DNA of 64,000 nt from an uncultured Porphyromonadaceae bacterium. Its GTDB lineage: Bacteria > Bacteroidota > Bacteroidia > Bacteroidales > Muribaculaceae. The notes below the pieces were generated by a model. The model made no database searches. It was given only the letters and a program-made list of their open reading frames with translations, and was not told where the DNA came from. Shown piece by piece: positions 28,901 to 31,437 of the stretch (position 1 is its first letter; every line of letters begins with the position of its first letter). A program made the translations under genes and the position numbers. Location of the stretch: NCBI GenBank assembly GCA_947174995.1, contig CAMWLC010000003.1, forward strand, positions 1 through 64,000. Direction: 5' to 3'.

Positions 28901-28932
28901 AGCCATTTAATATCTTCGGTGTTGTTAGCCAT
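7951..28932 (-). CDS. Giant (6,993 aa) multidomain polyvalent protein, phage large-polyvalent-protein class
   Basis: Single uninterrupted ORF with ParB/DdrB-like, nucleotidyltransferase, pyrophosphatase-like, nuclease-toxin-like, N6-methyltransferase, SF2 helicase and HExxH motifs, plus a C-terminal hydrophobic segment. Confidence 0.9.
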   Translation of the reverse strand: MANNTEDIKWLYDKLRAKGYDIGSQQEFTSSLANQADRDWYYDKAVGMGLDVGSKDDFNALYAPVAPAPQPKQEKPVQPQSAPQPQEPTTETVAPQQTAQPPVSIPTPSPEPTWQPTEQEKIRMAYNLNSMLSDFNARSRSRIEQTRRMAERNTPEGRRKLKAAKFQAQLAGTPTQVMGLTPDVSASPSGNSQGETGEQAKPLLSGQGPVPYGVVEVDGQRKTQWLLPDGSLTTDLMEADKAEYGARRVRLMNQFVSRMKENGLDPSKQEDVQRQAQLDYEAPIRKAVAAAVQADDELSDKEQEAYMSNPLNMVGGVNAALGHAAARKQAGIGDLNLIAENAYNSLPPAYRRDLIASYTDYFTKHPEDTNGKTIEQAAKDAAKSVVYGQVHEEYVKRNGPQSKNEFFVRKMLELNPASVALSGTINPYGQAYAELDAMERYGAEHRGLDIAGMIAGMAIDPTTYLGGWAGNIAFKNATRAAGKMMAKKALGDVAGRYAATTLAGRIIGGMAAGGANFGTFEAVKDAERQLYQGGYLNPETREMEGFSFGSVLNSGVHGIGMGAATGVVSPLIGNVADKWVKAATSTGGKIALRAGETAVSKLFEGTIFAAPDVYAIQTMPDEQFDKLYAKKYGYDTIEDEKKKTEARNEARNDMSGDAWSESMAMMMGFGASHAIKTAPAMIRSLRPIQPTGDRPLSREERIHNNKSFVELLRERLDQSPSDIAMSKEEREELKRKGYGDLSNLFTYDPEHKSRKTAAAQKLEGDYTGITGFSRAADYEPTLDETGNPTFDGYSAMERLMENESVSEATRAKAYYILTGRMLPMSTVAGWSMDKGEDGTIYVSSINQQGGIVTSRKFSNKEAADREIERINRQSELNTIDIGEQCRNAEAQQRVMAAAINEVSPGADAQTVYNIYEAVRRGDKDVTEDQRIMADMIDEAIERNTDAGAEVSPVGIRERISQETGVDIDKAIRKEPGKRTEAEKDAVNRYVRELFPEPETYEPTPEEAEADRIYEDSRLLYGRFEQGDPEAQAEIDAISLRMTEAHQLCEDAFGDEAEAYMWQIKENPWGTLNDPELTPDQKDAVLYYINAKASLDGVLDASNEAAADKRQKVQGEVAHRTHKERGVIVPATMKADDRPVYIIKGDVAMFPDGSGVDVRSSSDSVIILDESGEYKFTSPDQILTVGETIDPQTELQTAYEAIDREQEALISAATEGVPESDGIVLNSGENDGLATDTAEETPESVPNVQEYDRGYEEGTQIATTLDDNILNSAIDDLRSRDFLSDEWRGRLEAYEYEQQRRATEGSQAAPENIPEEGINAGENISSPSVGHLTGPDNAPEEEKAPSALERIPVDEQTGDPILTHESVDADTAWEAATEFFGTPEDALAYVQAEIGNAKTAITTAEKAVGKVKPTGGMGKYREDLKKARAKVEAAKNTLAKWQAIEEAQKRRKAEEAAARAAETAARNAQLHDEAVARFEEEQRIKAEKQAEQERIGTHAVNPKIKEKWDASPKVDGHPDVITLPDGSTLTGHYVMTEAGAASASHDVNNAFEPTEGFPIDKHGQSVNDRDYKRDHDAQRMVQSMADAYDSRAMQTPVIVSKDGIVLSGNNRTMSGDIAATQGTDGAYLEYLSKYGRKYGFTPEQAAGMKHPRVVFVPDEDLPYDANTFSRFNAQEMKSQSKQEAAVKLGKTVPDEVFAEIVGGIAKYDRLTDYYRDEAAAANALGALMQAGVINDKQMPELRTGTSLSAAGKELIENTLIGKTFDSAPEAVRQIISMPTLRESIVMGLSEIASNRTLAKKGYDLSKELANAVDLVYRAKTTQPKIYKEGMPVSPFGRMQGLFEDTRVTDAATLLLADILNSAKPSDVRKVLAVYNFNAQKAASGQYYISKDGEMMPPMSKNEVLTLVNNHFRNATPKEQQALVDAAIEQRKRDAEEAAAEQAGRSETGDEAQPPVERGGEPEPAAVEPEAPAEPEKDVTPDEEALMARVEVTENDWEEGDSKTPTYKREIIIDGKHSVTQVDAPNRKGDYTGPVFEYDDKTFSYLGEVAAYIDSHPTTVEEPKKAEATKEKPISGLEGYTHKEVKDIVSREVEQIFSDADIDAEIVGVEIHGSRNRGDARPDSDLDIVLEYKGDMKEYAMFNVINETPIEIEGIQVDVNPIRAEETGTLSDYMKKSRSYDEEKQREAAVSAPSLGERIAEAKATVDTEPTEAQKEAGNYRKGHVQVGTFDVTIENPKGSKRSGTDADGTPWETTMTHTYGYIKGTKGVDGDHIDVYLSSDIDDWDGRKVFVVDQYNPDGTFDEHKVMLGFNDRDEAYSAYLSNYEKDWDKGRRLDCTEVNLEDFEKWIGSSKRKTKAFADYKSVDVRHNPPVTDRTTYDRTVPATPEAQRKAITRIIDFAKRVKNRVERAVIGGITKRQARDFAENGIDVDETWVHSFESSAVAHNQKHHGSEKAEAARGQIAIIADDYARIPEILEEYDKVSKSPNKTKGTENEVIIYEKEFGDGYIYYLEEKRDNRKSLAFHTMYKKKKGTDGSDGFAVETTAPITPLATPDNLSSNSDGKDNALQSEKQGKGAESYAGYTITPTEYHGKKKKTPVWVVKFDRDLSYEEKRALVAYMEEPLAEGKKTSRGWLDKESGHFYMRSEEAAKRLAEMPGNEEAVADAQPLSREDYKDAITSSTPEKGDKKPSETGGKKKDSAPGSPMNRVDVEGLFNGLNTKGETKLSGHSTPVKPESAPAKPEPGRLVVDDEMRGMEDELRRLLGIEDSEGDRGDLFKNPEDFTNKERMQITSLGITYALKYFDQGIVSFPDFADRMVRRMGEKIRPWLKAFYGGARDIPGYDHLPFTPADEVRAFDVMNFDRNEKEKGTDPMRTAQGIVAESRAEAAVAEAKKEITEQRNQKRKERDEQTTADTEAIAKQAEATASEAEATAESAVDEQSIAEASEKIDEALEKVNEQLAILGYYEAEHVDKDFNEAYGYMRNAEKKALADAVKLAKQLVKDLGIEIDKVTSSTTAKKSKKRTAVTANIAPAGGDISIRLPLNEGRELSINIYLDPTTKPGDPTFSGDNLQVSGIMYRVETPNGTGHDRYGSNSWASVDGTYSELLHMIQRETYRYLPDRSAEGGEYRSGDSIQYSSNGGKSWTDGKVVEVNHDGSLKLDTGLAPVLYVNATQEQVRRKEEVAKAAPGKKEPEKPQYPDPKDKEAVSDWLSDNSAAIWEGVDAITKDAKADTDLRNTFKATNDDSIKEADLSDFVERWLADRIEDMMELHPATVKAWYDYDQQGIILSTIAGRIEDALAKEAKKDRENETVNGYKRGDEVLWDRYGNGQWEKQTITDFDEAGRPILDSFGQNWITEVADWGRIKPVEGKEPKQETPAETPESATEKAIETLTGKKRPVKKTEVKPKQVVGDLFGGLFDEPAKNEKETELQTRPGTGERAEGHEPRQDEPVGTSQRNEDGGTDGGGMAGRNGGDTGSDSGRGSAVSPISSEHAVSPEKRDEPLTRLPQKQRRNRNNHVIKRGSEIAPASVDARIRANIEAIETMKRLTSSGADATAEDMAKMRAFSGWGGLGKAFSDYHLSRRLRQLLGEEAFAEDAQMSRNSAYFTPGYVVDAMWDVAKGLSFRGGNVLEGSAGVGNIIGLMPPELSDRSAIQAVEKDTTTGSMLSLLYPDAKVDVQGFEETKIQNGSIDLAITNVPFVPGLRVKDTTGDHDLSKRFKDIHNFCIAKNVRKLRDGGIGIFITTKGTLDSAGGLYNWLTNEGNADIVGLFRLHNETFGGTDATSDIIVVRKRVNGQKSEHAIDASATTGVRTADYDDGKKTVTRSLSYNRYFVEHPEHMAGEMKFGFETGNTYRPTSVALHPVKGKDQARMLKAWVKEMSKKTFEEPEAVTEPTNHREEYVPTYDNAGVEVKTGSMQVDSKGRICVNYDGVLRPLMSDFDKKKPKSEEERIAQFNKNKVKGRTRPQVIADYNEIKKALNELLDYQKNNESDEGLQKYIDNLNSAYDRFVGYYGHLHRNPSISLLKNDVDFPSVLALETYREEGIDHTPVFGKADIFRGRVMARMETPKPQSIKDGVILSIRQTGDLNIDYIAEALGKPVDEVKKDIIKQGLGYENPTTHIMEPAHLYLSGNVREKLRLAEANNENGRYDANISALRRIVPPTVPSHMIEFSIGSSWLNPQLFNEYIKERTDLNVSMTYAAGTWTMQIDGDSIPEKDKSFGVQSDLCDKIIPGHELILAAMTNKTIRVSKTQKDDKTIFDPAATQVCASKVDEIRDDFRSWLRSRMQQDEKLATEIEEKYNDTFNNSAPIEIPNEYVPERFEGAATVVNGKPLKLRPHQSKAVVRGTMQSLMLAHEVGTGKTYTLITTAMEMRRLGTAKKPMIVVQNSTLGQFVASAKALYPDARILSLEDKDRNAQGRKDFYAKIRYNDWDMVVIPQSVLEKIDDHPDRKRKFIEDTIAEKLDVISQLSEDRENGRMVANMKKEVEKLRDDLAELHAKEEKKKKKDEKKEAIKKANAKIKAQEMLERETDDNLNFDDLGIDAILVDEAHEYKHLGFATAMQRGVKGVDNSFSKKCQGLFLKVKAIQERSGGRNVVFATGTPISNTAAEIWTFMRYLMPKEEMEAYNIWYFDDFVRNFGSIQQMLEYGTSGTYKEVNRFAGYNNLPEMARLWAGIADTVKTDEAGEVKKHIPALEGGQPTDIHLPQTSALRSVLKYVRQRLKEFEEMTGQEKKENSHIPLVMYGIAKAAAVDARLVSASAPDDPHSKTNEAVRQTLRSLKDTEKYNGTVAIFADNYQRKNKETKKVEFNLFEDIKKKLIKSGVPESQIWIMNSGMSAKKKEDIFARVNSGEIRVIMGTTPLLGVGVNIQERLHTLMHLDAPNRPMDYWQRMGRLLRQGNLHKEMDIPVRVLRFGVEDSLDVTAYQRLKTKGAIADAVMNSKALLSNNLENRVLEEEGDEFGQITAELSGSEYAILQNQTEKELRKLIAKEENHRQHQTYIYYKIPEYKRKIEETEARIEALDETIAMLEALPKEKTISINGKKNKGTASMEQLFKDDNKTLGELIERAENLGTESKHVVRFTIEGKMPGEIERTVSQQMVSLRGDMGVTVDTYVTIPGITTHRPLKSRWLKANINEILELINPDRFRRVREREANDLAAYHRNIEILSKDRGKPFEHTARIAELRQLLEEYTLKLQEDLAAKEKKYAEMDKEVADLDDITFTYEDDEEEEEETKKQKGRELSRLVTEGNSLDFLDAQGHRSAYRYAQFVPGGLTKYGTGYVREGVRPPMTAIDSETQDWRAPMVFNEWEQSVEGMRKDNGKADLVQGNGRTTGNVAYNPYFHIRVHPLNDQFSAAYDRPELVVVEGEYPESELTSGYRAEGAKNAVGLTDWHAGSVNGQLSPGKKVQTVLSRYFKPRRIVPWSEVAERIMDHIDGEDVTFPLNVVPPRLRAELSKRGAKFHGISGSVSKDQRAHLKEVESELAAGNHDFGVEGGLSDSDIAKYNQRIDRLSSTDPDTMEGAVTLLSDKLNTPIRVISRKEAEVEGYRRKKGWYGRETGQITVVADNHRNVGDIADTAVHEAVGHYGLRQLFGTEEKLNNFLDEAYNISNDRIKAEIDRRTEKMMDDEVDRIRERMRKEHEERGENPEEEYYSDMAKARIEAEKQREQIRRDATEEYAADLGMKIGEEGFERMDAEEQTFWGKLKGMLQKALDRLLAGLKLPKMRAWTDKEWSYVLWKSWRNLREGNRRSFFTEAEDIVRREKSNFGASESRLFRDGDLGLEEAITKMKADAAAANGADFKAKQDAMRAIGGNLSKLRQAMARQREYDITTVKSMTDLSKILLDAGLLDDLSKYETKRILTAIKDAVGREDTSKQVQRLMDIMVDNQLRMGANYFGKLLSVKGSRIDARGIEVQGELDPDGQKIAQVVKKATTRTLDDIDNMMAEAINRMSSTDQAVADESALEYAGLQIARQYVEEIRESKNEEKELRKSIDDYKAERNAEAEESKKSIEEARAHKDAGHMTEHDFNLLVHDIEEEERARWAAFKQYAEATNDAIRQNKIERAEAYRSLSEQLGGVLGESVERAKQWREAEKQRVEEIHHNANSDMEGRPTNEHHKADRLQKFVNNGILRFFLAPLGTFDQMLRMFGSKNVRGEGYLWNRYMRGWVDCTEKEYTGYQEALKTLDKKVSEVFGKDMKWGDLFAMERRMPKASVRFWDGGEMRDHELTQGNLLYIYMTDKMTDGRMKLRRMGITEDDVERIKDFVDPRFIQLADWMQEEYLTEKRNGYNEVHKRMFGTSMAAIENYFPLKILANARVENVDVADDTGEIGLPATSTGSIIKRKRNNLALDVTGADAFSVILDHIQQMERWAAFAEYNRDLNTLLSYKRFRNQVMNMTSAYGAGKTLWTNFRNVASMAAGAYRPPIAPLDKAAVNVAKGATAAKVSLRLFTALKQFASMPAYLSDTSILKLAKNILNPFNAWKWSMENLPLFEKRWKSRMSGDPRLMKSEMDWKMWRNRIVEIAGRVGMSPNAFVDALTVAIGARSMYQSKLARYKKLGYPPEIARKRALQDATVLFNQTQQSSEGAFLSTMQVDRSWLSVLFTVFRNSSMSYTRQLYDAMRNLSRVGFKKGYKDLSVEFMTKQMVRDGIDPDKATENAKREYRRGIYRDIARVGIFGWAMQFVWNMFGYIPYFIFGKDDQTKEEFWDDVWSHTMFGSIEGLTGGDAISAALNQIHKGEMSLRGVAKEMPAVSDLEAIYDKFGRDNTEAMNDVINLCVQSGLGFNPQTLTDAVVAIMDWSEGDMWTAREISLCMMRILNCPQSQLDKLYFDEIGMSGEEISSIPKDKLPEVIAERLARYKVKRNAPLTGFVRTEEDKEQALEKQRTKARKAIKKRVSSHLDTERTKELLKEAEETAAQLKKIRRLKDRDEDRYDELMDELEDSPAYERYEAVREYNNDFKDLYKDFQNAKTPQEADSIVKLMVQARDRLLMETDSIKAQ
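8847..8935 (-). other. Hydrophobic, possible membrane segment in C-terminal region of giant protein
   Basis: Encodes VGIFGWAMQFVWNMFGYIPYFIFGKDD. Confidence 0.5.
11850..12330 (-). other. Metallopeptidase-like domain in giant protein
   Basis: AVHEAVGHYGLRQLFG (HExxH) with downstream EEYAADLGMK. Confidence 0.6.
14190..15950 (-). other. SF2/SNF2-type helicase domain in giant protein
   Basis: AHEVGTGKTYT (motif I), LVDEAHEYKHLG (II), FATGTPISNT (III), MDYWQRMGRLLRQGN (VI). Confidence 0.85.
17250..18330 (-). other. N6-adenine methyltransferase-like domain in giant protein
   Basis: FSGWGGLGKAF, LEGSAGVGNIIGLMP (AdoMet site) and DLAITNVPFVPG (NPPF-like, with V). Confidence 0.75.
21310..21790 (-). 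other. Phage-Barnase/EndoU/RelE-like (PBECR-type) nuclease domain candidate in giant protein
   Basis: ERAVIGGITKRQARDF..ESSAVAHNQKHHG..RGQIAIIADDYARIPEIL...YYLEEKRDNRKSLAFHTMYKKKK; AT-rich relative to flanks. Confidence 0.5.
21930..22290 (-). other. Pyrophosphatase-like domain of polyvalent proteins
   Basis: GTFDVTIENPKGSKRSG...HTYGYIKGTKGVDGDHIDVYL...VDQYNPDGTFDEHKVMLGF. Confidence 0.6.
22480..22720 (-). other. MNT-type nucleotidyltransferase domain in giant protein
   Basis: HGSRNRGDARPDSDLDIVLEY matches GSR-x(n)-DSDLD signature. Confidence 0.75.
23150..24420 (-). other. ParB/DdrB-like domain in giant protein
   Basis: TPVIVSKDGIVLSGNNRTMSGDIAA and downstream helical region. Confidence 0.65.
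28735..28914 (-). repeat. Two tandem ~30-aa repeats at N-terminus of giant protein
   Basis: IKWLYDKLRAKGYDIGSQQEFTSSL / RDWYYDKAVGMGLDVGSKDDFNALY. Confidence 0.7.
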
Positions 28933-28934
28933 GA

Positions 28935-29915
28935 TTATTTTCTTCTGCTGGGTGGTACATTATCATCGTTGCCTCGTCTGCTTGGTGGGGTATTGTCTTT
29001 TGGCTTAGGTCTTGCCGGTTGCCCTCCCTTCTTGGTCGTTGTGGCCGTCTGGGAAGAGTGTCCGTTGGTTTCATCGTCGCGGTCGGTTGTTGTCGATGAT
29101 GTTATATCCTCTTCTTGCCATGTGCCGTGCTGCTTGGCAAAGCGGTCAGCGGCCTCCTTAGTCCGGAAGGAATGAGGGTTGCCGTTTTCGTCCCATGCCG
29201 TATATTCCTTAGCCTCGCTTCGATCATGCGCTCGTGCTGAGGCCATTGAGTTTGCTGCGGATGCACGGTAAGAACCTGCCCTTGCCGATTCCGTGGCATT
29301 CTTTAATTGTAGCTCCTGCGGCTTATTCTCAGCCTCGTATTGTGCCGCTATTGCATCCTGTTCCGCTTTATCGGCCTTTCCTTTCTGTTCTCGCTGTTTG
29401 TCGGGTTGTAAGAGTGCTTGCCAACTGTGTGCCTCTGCATCACGCTCGGCCTTCTCCCTTGCAAGCTTCTGCGCCTCATGCTGCGCCCTCATGTCGCGGA
29501 TCGTCTTGGCCTTTGCGTTCTGTGCGTCACCCAGACGTAGCATATAATTGTTGTAGCGGTCAGCGTCGGCCTGTCTCTCGGCCTTTAGAGCCTCGATGCG
29601 CTCGTTGACCTTCCCCAGATGGGAGGATTGGGGATTGTAGGCATTGGGGGCGTATTGGGTCGTAAAGAAGAGATTGGAGAGGGCTGACAGGCCATCGACG
29701 GTTGCGGCGATTACCTTCTTGGACTTCTCCATTCTCTCACGCTTTTTCTTCTGCTCCGGGGTCTCCTGATTCACGGCGGCGGCTGCCGCTTTGAGGGCGG
29801 CAATCTGCTCGTCGTAGCCCATTACGGCCTCCTGTTCCGACATGGGGGAGGTGGTGGGCTCCTGAGACGTTGCAGGTGCTTCCGGGGTCTGCTCGTTGAT
29901 CTCGTCGTTTGTCAT
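28935..29915 (-). CDS. Putative internal virion/ejection protein, Ala/Lys/Glu-rich coiled coil
   Basis: 326-aa ORF abutting the giant gene; long helical stretch and basic/Pro-rich C-terminus. Confidence 0.5.
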   Translation of the reverse strand: MTNDEINEQTPEAPATSQEPTTSPMSEQEAVMGYDEQIAALKAAAAAVNQETPEQKKKRERMEKSKKVIAATVDGLSALSNLFFTTQYAPNAYNPQSSHLGKVNERIEALKAERQADADRYNNYMLRLGDAQNAKAKTIRDMRAQHEAQKLAREKAERDAEAHSWQALLQPDKQREQKGKADKAEQDAIAAQYEAENKPQELQLKNATESARAGSYRASAANSMASARAHDRSEAKEYTAWDENGNPHSFRTKEAADRFAKQHGTWQEEDITSSTTTDRDDETNGHSSQTATTTKKGGQPARPKPKDNTPPSRRGNDDNVPPSRRK

Positions 29916-29933
29916 AAGCGTTATGGTATGGCG

Positions 29934-30431
29934 TTAGAATGCACCGGCGATATTCCCGGCGGCTGAGGCTACACCCTGTACGGCCTGAGAAATAGCCTGT
30001 GCCTTGTTTACCTCCATGTTGTTCAGTGCCTCGTTGAGTTGTGCGTCGCGCTGCTGATACTGCTGCTCGATTGAGTCCTTCCTACGCTCGGCATTGACGG
30101 CGATGTTAGAGGTTGCCTCGGCCTGTGCCTGTGCGTTGGCCGCTTTGGTGGCGGCGACACTCTCTTCTGTGCCTCCCATCACTGCGGCGGCTCCTGACGC
30201 TGCTCGGTTGCGTGACTTTATGGCCTCCTCGGTCTTGGCGAGTATGGCCTGTGCGTCGGCTCGCTGTGTAGCGTCCTCATTATATCTCTGGTCGTACCAG
30301 TCCTGATTGGTGCGCTTCTGGTCTTGCAGGTTATTCTTGACCTTCTTCATTGCCTTCGACGCGCTTATGCCGCCAAAGATACTACCGGCGATACCTGCTG
30401 CGCCTCCTATTATGCCTCCGATGAGTCCCAT
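29934..30431 (-). CDS. Putative DNA pilot/ejection-like protein with glycine-rich hydrophobic N-terminus
   Basis: MGLIGGIIGGAAGIAGSIFGG N-terminus followed by amphipathic helices. Confidence 0.55.
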   Translation of the reverse strand: MGLIGGIIGGAAGIAGSIFGGISASKAMKKVKNNLQDQKRTNQDWYDQRYNEDATQRADAQAILAKTEEAIKSRNRAASGAAAVMGGTEESVAATKAANAQAQAEATSNIAVNAERRKDSIEQQYQQRDAQLNEALNNMEVNKAQAISQAVQGVASAAGNIAGAF

Positions 30432-30487
30432 ATGTGCGTTGATTTTAGATATTGCAATACTTAAAATTCGCGCGCTAAATTAATGCC

Positions 30488-30495
30488 TATCTTTG
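30488..30495 (+). promoter_or_regulatory. -7-like element for the 30546 gene
   Basis: TATCTTTG fits TAnnTTTG. Confidence 0.4.
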
Positions 30496-30545
30496 TATGT
30501 CAGTTTTAACCGTTGCGTCACGCGCACAAAATATATTTCAGGCTT

Positions 30546-30974
30546 ATGGCAAAAGGATATAAGACAGGTGGGCGGCAGAAAGGCACACCGAACAAAAACA
30601 ACCCGACAAAAGGAGCGTTGCTCAATCATACGAGCGAATATCTTACACCGCGCCAACAGGTGGATGAGGAAGGGAAACCGAAGGTAATACAGAGAATCAA
30701 GTGGGCGAATGGTGATGACGGTCCGTATCGCACAGTAGTGGAGATTCCTGCGGTCGATGCGGACGGCAATCCGCTCGTCATGTCGGATTTTGAATTTGAC
30801 ATGAAGTTCCTGTCTCCGGCTGATCGCGTCGCGGCTGAACTTAAAATTATGGAGTTTCACACTCCGCGCATGAAGTCTCAGGATATAAACATGGAGATAA
30901 ATATGGGTCCGCGCACAATAGAGGACACGTTGAAGGCTCTGTGTGGAGGTGAAGAAGAGGACGAGGAAGAATAA
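30546..30974 (+). CDS. Small phage DNA-binding/packaging-related protein candidate
   Basis: 142 aa beginning MAKGYKTGGRQKGTPNKNNPTKG (GGRxKGTPNK motif) with acidic C-terminus; possible small-terminase role is inference only. Confidence 0.5.
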   Translation: MAKGYKTGGRQKGTPNKNNPTKGALLNHTSEYLTPRQQVDEEGKPKVIQRIKWANGDDGPYRTVVEIPAVDADGNPLVMSDFEFDMKFLSPADRVAAELKIMEFHTPRMKSQDINMEINMGPRTIEDTLKALCGGEEEDEEE

Positions 30975-31080
30975 CCGGTTCGTCTATTTTATCTACTTTA
31001 GAACCCTGCAAGCTGATTTTATTGCTGTAATATCTGATGATAGGTGGGTGGCCGTCTGTGAGGATAGTCACCCAAACTTT

Positions 31081-31190
31081 AACCTTAATCAAACCTAACA
31101 AAAACCAAACGGAAACCAAAACGTAACCAAAAATAAACCTAACTTAAACCGACAACAACAAAAATAATAACCAATCATCTACCAAACATA
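31081..31190. repeat. Non-coding 11-bp phased AACC array
   Basis: AACC at 31081, 31092, 31103, 31114, 31125, 31136, 31147 and 31169; TACC at 31180; degenerate at 31158. Confidence 0.85.
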
Positions 31191-31200
31191 AAGCTTCGCG

Positions 31201-31210
31201 CACGCGCGTG
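31201..31210. repeat. 10-bp perfect palindrome CACGCGCGTG
   Basis: Read directly; lies between the 11-bp and 6-bp arrays. Confidence 0.8.
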
Positions 31211-31213
31211 TTA

Positions 31214-31275
31214 GATGTAGATTAGGATAAGGATTAGGATTAAAGATGTAGATAAGGATTATGATTGTAGATGTA
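31214..31275. repeat. 6-bp degenerate GATNNR array
   Basis: GATGTA GATTAG GATAAG GATTAG GATTAA (a) GATGTA GATAAG GATTAT GATTGTA GATGTA. Confidence 0.8.
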
Positions 31276-31363
31276 GAATTAAGGCAACGACGTTGACGTG
31301 AAAAACACCGTGAAGGGAATTATCTTTGAATTTTAGAATCTCATAGGGGAAAATGGGAAAAGA

Positions 31364-31437
31364 AAAGCCGACTTCGGGAAATTCCAAAGCCGGTTCAGGA
31401 AATTTTTGTCTGGATCTCGTAAATAATTCAGAAAATT
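31364..31437. repeat. Direct repeats at the 3' end of the integrase gene
   Basis: AAAGCCG-ac-TTCGGGAAATT (31364-31383), AAAGCCG-g-TTCAGGAAATT (31386-31404), TTCAGAAAATT (31427-31437). Confidence 0.7.

Noticed and set aside
30465-30525. Recurrent CGCGC/CACGCGC motifs near the divergent phage promoter and at 31196
   Set aside because: Short, variable and also present by chance in GC-rich host genes; not enough to propose an operator family.
31045-31074. TGGGTGGC...GTCACCCA hairpin downstream of the 30546 gene
   Set aside because: Short stem with one mismatch, 14-nt loop and no U-tract; not strong enough to call a terminator.
31081-31275. Possible CRISPR array
   Set aside because: Periods are 11 and 6 bp with no spacers of CRISPR length and no cas genes nearby.
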